Source of the DNA: Thermoplasmata archaeon
GTDB lineage: Archaea; Thermoplasmatota; JAKEGO01
NCBI GenBank assembly: GCA_022615805.1
Contig: JAKEGO010000144.1
Coordinates: 1-9,682, forward strand
Length of the DNA stretch: 9,682 nt
Reading direction: 5' to 3'
The notes beneath the pieces are model-generated. The model had not been told where the DNA came from and ran no database searches. It saw only the letters and a program-made list of their open reading frames with translations. The translations under genes were made by a program, and so were the position numbers. Of the stretch, positions 4,428 to 9,682 are shown in pieces; position 1 is the first letter of the stretch, and each line of letters starts with the position of its first letter.

Positions 4428-7400
4428 ATGAATATGAGCCAATCTGCTCTCCATATAGCATTATCGATTATTCTGGCCGTAGGGACGCTCCTGTGCCTCA
4501 TTCCCTCCGCGGATGCGGCGACCGTCTATGTCGATGACGACAATCCGGGAGGCGTCGCGGGGACCCTGGCCGACCCCGTCGCGACGATCGCCGAGGGCAT
4601 CGACCTGGCAAGGGCGAACGACACCGTCCGCGTCTTCGCCGGCGAATACAACGAGACGGTCACCGTGGACGACCAGACCTTCCGCGGGGCAAGGATACGC
4701 ATCATCGGGAACGGTTCCGGGGACACTGTCGTCGGTCCCGACAACGGCGTCGGTTTCGATTTCGAGTACGTCAACTTCATGCTCGAGGGCTTCGAGGTCG
4801 CATGGACCTCCACGGCGCTCCGTTGCAGGGGCGCGTCTGGTAACGTCTCGGACCTCAAGGTGAGGCTCGGCGGACGCGCCATCGACCTGGAGGACTGCCG
4901 GAACGTAACGATCTCCGCGATCGACGTCCACGGGACGGACCAGTTCGCCCAGATCAGGGATTGCAGGAGGGGCAGGCTCACCAACTCGACCTTCCTTTTC
5001 GACGACGTGGACGGGCTCCACGAGGGGATCGCGCTCGTCGATTCCTGGGGATTCACGCTCAGCGACCTCACCGTGGAATCCTTCAGGGCGCCGGGCCTTT
5101 CGGTCATCGGCGACTTCGACCACCGGATCGAGACCTCCGTGGCCGTGAACAACGAGACCATCCACTACTTCAACGACATACACGGCACCTCTACGACGCC
5201 GATCGACATCGCCGGCCTGTACCTGCCCATCGACCACCTCAGTTCGATCGGGAAGATCACGCTCGTGAACAGCAGCCACGTGCGCATCTTCGGGAACGAC
5301 CTTGCGAACCCGCCCTTCGGGAGCTGCATCCTCCTCGTCAACTGCGACGACGTGGACGTCGGGAACAACACCATCAACAGAGGACTGTCCGAGACCGAGG
5401 GGGACTCGGCGGTCAAGATGGTCGACTGCACCGACGTGCTCGTCCACGATATCACCCTGAGGCGGTCCTACAACGGGATCAAGATGGTCGGGACGACCGA
5501 TTCGGAGCTGAGCAACGTGAGCGCCCTGAAATGCGTCCGGGGCCTCCATATCGAGGAGGGGGGGGACAATCTCATCGACGCGAGCTCCTTCAGCGACAAC
5601 GCGATGGCGGGCATCTCCCTCGTCGACACCGCAGGGAACAGCATCGAGGGCACTTTCATGAACGCCAACGCGCGGTACGGTTTCTACATCGAGGGGGACT
5701 ACGACAACGACATCGCACAGGACTGCACCGTGGACACCGAGACGGTGTATTACTTCAACGGCCTGGACGGATGGAAGGTCGGTCAGACGATATCGGGCCT
5801 CGTCCTGAACAAGCACTACGTCAGCAACGTCGGCAAGGTATCGATCGTGAACAGCAACAACCTGACGCTGGAGGACTGCATCCTCCGCAACAACGATCTG
5901 GGCTCGGGGATCTTCCTGTACGGCTCGCATCATATAACCCTGCGGCGGAACACGATGACCGGCAACGGGATGGGCATCGTCCTCATCGGCGTCAACTCGT
6001 CGACCCTCAGGGACAATGACATGGACTCCCTCGAGCACGGGCTCCACATCGAGAGCCGTTACGACAACTGGATATTCGACTCGAACGCCGCGAACGGCGA
6101 GAGCATCCGTTACTTCTACGGGAACGAGACGGTCTCGATAAGCGGTCTCGAACTCCCGCGCAAGCGCGTCTCCAACGTCGGGAAGATCACCCTCGTCGAC
6201 GTGGGGAACGCCACCGTCGAGGGGTGCCGCCTCGAGAACGGCACCGCTGGCGTGATGCTGATCGGCGGTCATGTCGAGGTCTCGTCCAGCCTCCTCAAGC
6301 ACAACGAGGCCGGGACCGCCGTTCTCTCTGGATCGATACGCGTGGAGGACTGCGATGTCGTCGCCAACCGAGAGGGGATCACCTCCGACGGGACCATGGT
6401 CGCGCTGGACAACAGGATCGCCCACAACGGCGTCGGCATCCGCGCCTCGAACCGATCAAGGATCCTCGGCAACGCCATCAACGGATCCGGGATGGGCGTG
6501 GTCATCGAAGGGGACCTCGTGCGGGTGGAGAGCAACGTCGTGCTCGGATCGAACCTCTCCGGGATCGACGTCGCCGGGAGGGACGTCATCGTCCGTTCGA
6601 ACACCTGCGGGGCCAACAGGTACGGCATCTTCGTGAGGGGCGGAGAGGACCTGAAGGTCGTGGCGAACACCGCGAGCAGGAACGACCATTACGGGATAAG
6701 GATCAAGGGCGAACCACGGAACCTGACCGTATCGGACAACGTCGTCTTCGGGAACGGGTTCAGGAACCCGGGGATGAGCGGTTCGGGCATCCTGCTGGTC
6801 GACGCCAGCAACCTGACGGTCGAAGGGAACGATGTCTGGTGGAACCAGTACGCGGACGTCGCCATCGAGCATTGCAGCAACATCACGGTGGCGGACTGCA
6901 CGTTGAACGGGACCCCGAAGGGCGTCTGGTCCTATTATTCGCAGTCGTTCACGGTCCGCGATTGCGAGATCGACGCAGCCGACTTCGGCATCGACACCTA
7001 CGAAACGAGCGACGTCGCGTTCTCCGGGAACACGCTCTCCGCGATCGCCGAGTACGGCATCTTCCTCCGTTACTCGAGCGGGGCCGTCGTCGAGGACAAC
7101 GAGGTCGAGGCGCTTCACAACGGCGTGTTCCTCATGGGCACCGTCGGCGCCTCCGTCGGGAACAACACACTCGACGCGCGTCACGGCATCAACCTGTCGG
7201 TGGCGAGCGGCAACAGCATATGGGACAACGACATCGTCGGGGGGGTCGGCGTCATCGTGCGAGGGGGCTCGGAGGACAACCTTCTCGCGGGAATGGACCT
7301 GACCGGCCTCCCACGGGCCGTGGTCCTGGACGGGGCGAACGGGACGACGATCAGGGGCTGCACGTTCGACTCCAACGTCGATGCGCTCGTGATGGACGGC

Positions 7401-9682
7401 GCGTGGAAGGGGCTGGTGTCTCGCTGCTCCTTCTCTGATACCGACGATGCCATCGAGATGGTCGGGACGGACCGCTTCTCGATCGAAGGGTGCGATTTCT
7501 CCCACATCGATGTGGCCGTCCACATCCGTCAAAGCGACCGCAATGATGTCCACAACGCGACCGCAGCCTCGGTGGACGCGTTCCTGCGCTCATACGAGGG
7601 GTTCATGAACGGCGTCCACGACACGGATCTCTCGGGAACCGACACGGCCGCGCGCCTCTCCGGAGGGTCCGAGGCGCTCTTCATCAACGTGACCTACGAC
7701 GATGGCCAGCTCGACCTCCACGACTCGTCTGCCCTCTTCGTGATGAACTACCTTAAGGTGAGGGTGCTGTACCTCGACCACCACCCGTTGGAGGGGGCGG
7801 GCGTCAGGGTGACCGAGAAGGACACCGTGAGGTACAGGAGCATCACCTACATGGGCTACGACGCGGACACGAACGAGAAGGGCGAGATCCCATGGATCCG
7901 GGTCGCCTACGCCACCTATCGCGTGGGGAGCAAGAGGTACCCGAGGGTGTTCGCGAACGCGACGATGCTCTCCTGGGAGGAGAACAGGGAGGTGGACATG
8001 TCGACGTCACACGTGGAGGTCTTCGTCTCGAACATCACGGCGCCCTACCTGGAATGGACGGGGGAACCCGGGTACCAGGACGCGGGCGTGTCCCCGCTCG
8101 TGGGTAACTCCTCGGCCGTTTTCGGCTACAGGGTGTTCTACAGCGACGGCAGCGGCGATCCACCGCTGGCTAGCAGCCCGTGGGTATGGATCGACGTCAA
8201 CGGCGACGGCGCGTACAACATGACCTTCCCGACGGTCAACGGTACGTTCGCCGAGGGGAAGTACGTGATGACAAAGGTGGGCTCCTCCACGGACTACGTG
8301 GAGGGCGTCGTCTACAGGTTCAGGACGGCGCTGCCCGTCTCCGGGTCCCTGACGTACACTTTCGGGGCGAGGGACTCGAACGGGCTCCTCGCCATAGAGG
8401 GCGAACCCCTTGCGACGCACCATGGGCCCACGGTGATGGACGGCGACCTCGACATCGCAGGGGTCGTCGTGGACGGCCCGGACGTACGCCTCCATGCGCG
8501 GCTCCGCCTGAACGACGGGACATATCCGGTCCCAGAAAGCGAGGACGATGTCCGCGTCGTCGAGGGCGTGGTCCAGTCAGCCACGGTCTCCGTGCCATCG
8601 AGCAGGGCGATCTCATTGCTGATGGACTGGAGCAGCAGCGTCCCCGCCGACGCCAGATCATCGGTGATGGAATGGATGGCCCCGTTCCTCGACGGTCTGA
8701 CGGCCGCGGACATCGTCGAGGTCGCGAAGTACGAGAGCCAGGTCCACTGGGTCTCCAGCCCCGGTAACGACGTCAACGCCACCGCGGAGGCCGTGAACGC
8801 GAGCGTGGCCTCCGGCAGCGAGGCCCACCTTTACGACGCCATCGCGGGCATCCTCGGGAGCGGATCGAGGTGCCACGTCGTCGTGGTCACCTTCGGACCG
8901 GACTTCGCGCTGCATCCGTCGGAGCACGTCGGCTACGGCGACCTCCTCTTGCTCCTCGACGAGTGGACCTCCGTCCACGTCGTCGCTGTCGACGTCGCCG
9001 ACGATGACGAAATGGCGGACCTCGCCTCGCTGACCGGCGGCACCTTCGCCAACGTCGGCATGAAGCGCCTGCCAGGCGCGGTCCTCGACGCGTTGAGGGC
9101 CGTACAGGGCGAGTTCATCGTCGAATACTCGCCCGATATGACGTTCAACGGCGAAACCCGGTGGGGGAACCTCTCGGTCAGCCTTACGCCCATCGAGGAG
9201 GTCGAGGGATTCTCGTACAGCGCACCGAGGACCCCGGCGCCGATCATCAACCTGACGTACCCCGGCGGATGGTGGCCCGAGGGCGCCCTGCCGGTCAGCA
9301 TCGACGTCCAAGGGGAACATTACACGCTTGTCGTGGAGTTCCGACGGGCGCCGCTCGCGGACGGCCAGATCGGCCTGTGGTCCGGCTGGATGGAGGCCAA
9401 CGTCACCGCCGGCGAGCTGGACATCGCCCTGACCCCAGGCGCGTACCAGATACGCGCCATCGGGACCTCGATCTCCGGGGACACGCATGGATGGGTCAAC
9501 GAATCGAACGGCAACGTGACGCTGTTCGACCCCACGCCGCTGGAGTTCGAGGGCGCCGTCGCGGACGCCGTCACGGGCGACGACACGCAGTTGAGGTTCC
9601 AGTTGGGCACTGCCAGCGATCCGGAGGCGGGGATAAGGTGGCTCGTGGCGATCGTCTCGAGGGCGCGGGAGATGTACAACCA
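4428..9682 (+). CDS. Giant secreted parallel beta-helix (NosD-like) surface protein with Ig-like and vWA domains; 3' end cut by window
   Basis: One frame without a stop runs for at least 1751 codons to the window edge. Residues 1-30 are a signal peptide (hydrophobic 10-25, cleavage after ADA). TVYVDDDN at 32-39, with ADPVATIAEGIDLA following, is the usual opening of archaeal pectate-lyase-like surface proteins. Residues about 70-1095 are degenerate 20-25-residue beta-helix rungs of the form hxhxxNxhxxN/DxGhxh, with recurrent EDC/RDC corners. Three longer related inserts begin near residues 243, 438 and 558. About 1108-1200 resembles a carboxypeptidase-regulatory/Cna-B fold, and about 1203-1320 is an Ig-like module. 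About 1390-1571 is a von Willebrand A domain with D1400, S1402 and S1404 in DWSSS; further Ig-like sequence follows to the edge. Roughly 38 N-glycosylation sequons suit an exposed protein. The role may be adhesion, S-layer structure or glycan binding (inference). A membrane anchor or sorting signal would lie beyond the window. Confidence 0.9.
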   Translation, partial: MNMSQSALHIALSIILAVGTLLCLIPSADAATVYVDDDNPGGVAGTLADPVATIAEGIDLARANDTVRVFAGEYNETVTVDDQTFRGARIRIIGNGSGDTVVGPDNGVGFDFEYVNFMLEGFEVAWTSTALRCRGASGNVSDLKVRLGGRAIDLEDCRNVTISAIDVHGTDQFAQIRDCRRGRLTNSTFLFDDVDGLHEGIALVDSWGFTLSDLTVESFRAPGLSVIGDFDHRIETSVAVNNETIHYFNDIHGTSTTPIDIAGLYLPIDHLSSIGKITLVNSSHVRIFGNDLANPPFGSCILLVNCDDVDVGNNTINRGLSETEGDSAVKMVDCTDVLVHDITLRRSYNGIKMVGTTDSELSNVSALKCVRGLHIEEGGDNLIDASSFSDNAMAGISLVDTAGNSIEGTFMNANARYGFYIEGDYDNDIAQDCTVDTETVYYFNGLDGWKVGQTISGLVLNKHYVSNVGKVSIVNSNNLTLEDCILRNNDLGSGIFLYGSHHITLRRNTMTGNGMGIVLIGVNSSTLRDNDMDSLEHGLHIESRYDNWIFDSNAANGESIRYFYGNETVSISGLELPRKRVSNVGKITLVDVGNATVEGCRLENGTAGVMLIGGHVEVSSSLLKHNEAGTAVLSGSIRVEDCDVVANREGITSDGTMVALDNRIAHNGVGIRASNRSRILGNAINGSGMGVVIEGDLVRVESNVVLGSNLSGIDVAGRDVIVRSNTCGANRYGIFVRGGEDLKVVANTASRNDHYGIRIKGEPRNLTVSDNVVFGNGFRNPGMSGSGILLVDASNLTVEGNDVWWNQYADVAIEHCSNITVADCTLNGTPKGVWSYYSQSFTVRDCEIDAADFGIDTYETSDVAFSGNTLSAIAEYGIFLRYSSGAVVEDNEVEALHNGVFLMGTVGASVGNNTLDARHGINLSVASGNSIWDNDIVGGVGVIVRGGSEDNLLAGMDLTGLPRAVVLDGANGTTIRGCTFDSNVDALVMDGAWKGLVSRCSFSDTDDAIEMVGTDRFSIEGCDFSHIDVAVHIRQSDRNDVHNATAASVDAFLRSYEGFMNGVHDTDLSGTDTAARLSGGSEALFINVTYDDGQLDLHDSSALFVMNYLKVRVLYLDHHPLEGAGVRVTEKDTVRYRSITYMGYDADTNEKGEIPWIRVAYATYRVGSKRYPRVFANATMLSWEENREVDMSTSHVEVFVSNITAPYLEWTGEPGYQDAGVSPLVGNSSAVFGYRVFYSDGSGDPPLASSPWVWIDVNGDGAYNMTFPTVNGTFAEGKYVMTKVGSSTDYVEGVVYRFRTALPVSGSLTYTFGARDSNGLLAIEGEPLATHHGPTVMDGDLDIAGVVVDGPDVRLHARLRLNDGTYPVPESEDDVRVVEGVVQSATVSVPSSRAISLLMDWSSSVPADARSSVMEWMAPFLDGLTAADIVEVAKYESQVHWVSSPGNDVNATAEAVNASVASGSEAHLYDAIAGILGSGSRCHVVVVTFGPDFALHPSEHVGYGDLLLLLDEWTSVHVVAVDVADDDEMADLASLTGGTFANVGMKRLPGAVLDALRAVQGEFIVEYSPDMTFNGETRWGNLSVSLTPIEEVEGFSYSAPRTPAPIINLTYPGGWWPEGALPVSIDVQGEHYTLVVEFRRAPLADGQIGLWSGWMEANVTAGELDIALTPGAYQIRAIGTSISGDTHGWVNESNGNVTLFDPTPLEFEGAVADAVTGDDTQLRFQLGTASDPEAGIRWLVAIVSRAREMYN
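5151..6206 (+). repeat. Three diverged copies of a beta-helix insert module within the surface gene
   Basis: Protein-level repeats at residues about 242-281, 437-475 and 557-591. Each has E-[TS]-[IV]-x-Y-F, then a variable stretch with I-[AS]-G-L-x-L, then S-[SN]-[IV]-G-K-[IV]-[TS]-[LI]-V. All three are preceded by a [FY]D[HN]xI element. The spacing is 195 and 120 residues. They resemble the segment with consensus near NGKPVYYY...GxVxLVNC that recurs in archaeal NosD-family proteins, with the GK-P motif replaced by E-T/S. Confidence 0.6.

Noticed and set aside
4461..6425. 654-codon open frame on the minus strand, antisense to the giant surface gene
   Set aside because: Composition is an Asp/Val/Arg/His-rich shadow typical of the antisense of high-GC coding DNA. 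It has no domain, and the plus-strand frame has a promoter, signal peptide and clear repeats.
6224..7438. 404-codon open frame on plus within the surface gene
   Set aside because: Arg-rich (RRRG) low-complexity shadow in another frame of the same high-GC gene.
6456..7553. 365-codon open frame on minus under the surface gene
   Set aside because: Same shadow signature as the other antisense frames; no start signals or motifs.

Overview
The window looks like chromosomal DNA from a GC-rich archaeon, most plausibly a member of the Thermoplasmatota or a nearby euryarchaeal lineage. The support is archaeal: TATA boxes about 25 bp before predicted transcription starts with very short leaders, a short archaeal-type triosephosphate isomerase (222 aa), an archaeal SecE/Sec61-gamma subunit, and a huge secreted parallel-beta-helix (NosD-like) surface protein with an Ig/vWA tail. 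The taxonomic call is inference; no rRNA or other marker gene is present.

Layout, left to right. A PAPS-type sulfotransferase (11-853, minus) is followed by an unusually long gene-poor stretch (854-1474). That stretch holds several TATA-like boxes and many inverted repeats. One of these is an 11-bp perfect stem closing an 88-nt structure, a candidate minus-strand small RNA. Next comes a small winged-helix regulator (1475-1810, plus), convergent with a minus-strand two-gene operon. In that operon a secreted/transmembrane protein with cytoplasmic zinc ribbons (2552-3811) is transcribed first and tpiA (1870-2538) follows after a short gap. Divergent from that operon, across a compact two-TATA-box promoter region, is secE (3950-4195, plus). 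From 4428 to the right edge there is one uninterrupted reading frame of at least 1751 codons on the plus strand, truncated by the window end. It encodes a secreted right-handed beta-helix protein with Ig-like modules and a von Willebrand A domain whose metal site looks partly degraded.

How the genes relate. Three of the six confident genes concern the cell envelope or secretion: secE, the zinc-ribbon membrane protein and the giant surface protein. A fourth, the sulfotransferase, could plausibly act on surface glycans or lipids. tpiA is central carbon metabolism, and its pairing with a membrane zinc-ribbon protein is positional only. The large antisense open frames under the giant gene and under other genes are high-GC shadows and are not annotated. 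No tRNA, rRNA, CRISPR, insertion sequence or recognisable defence system was found.
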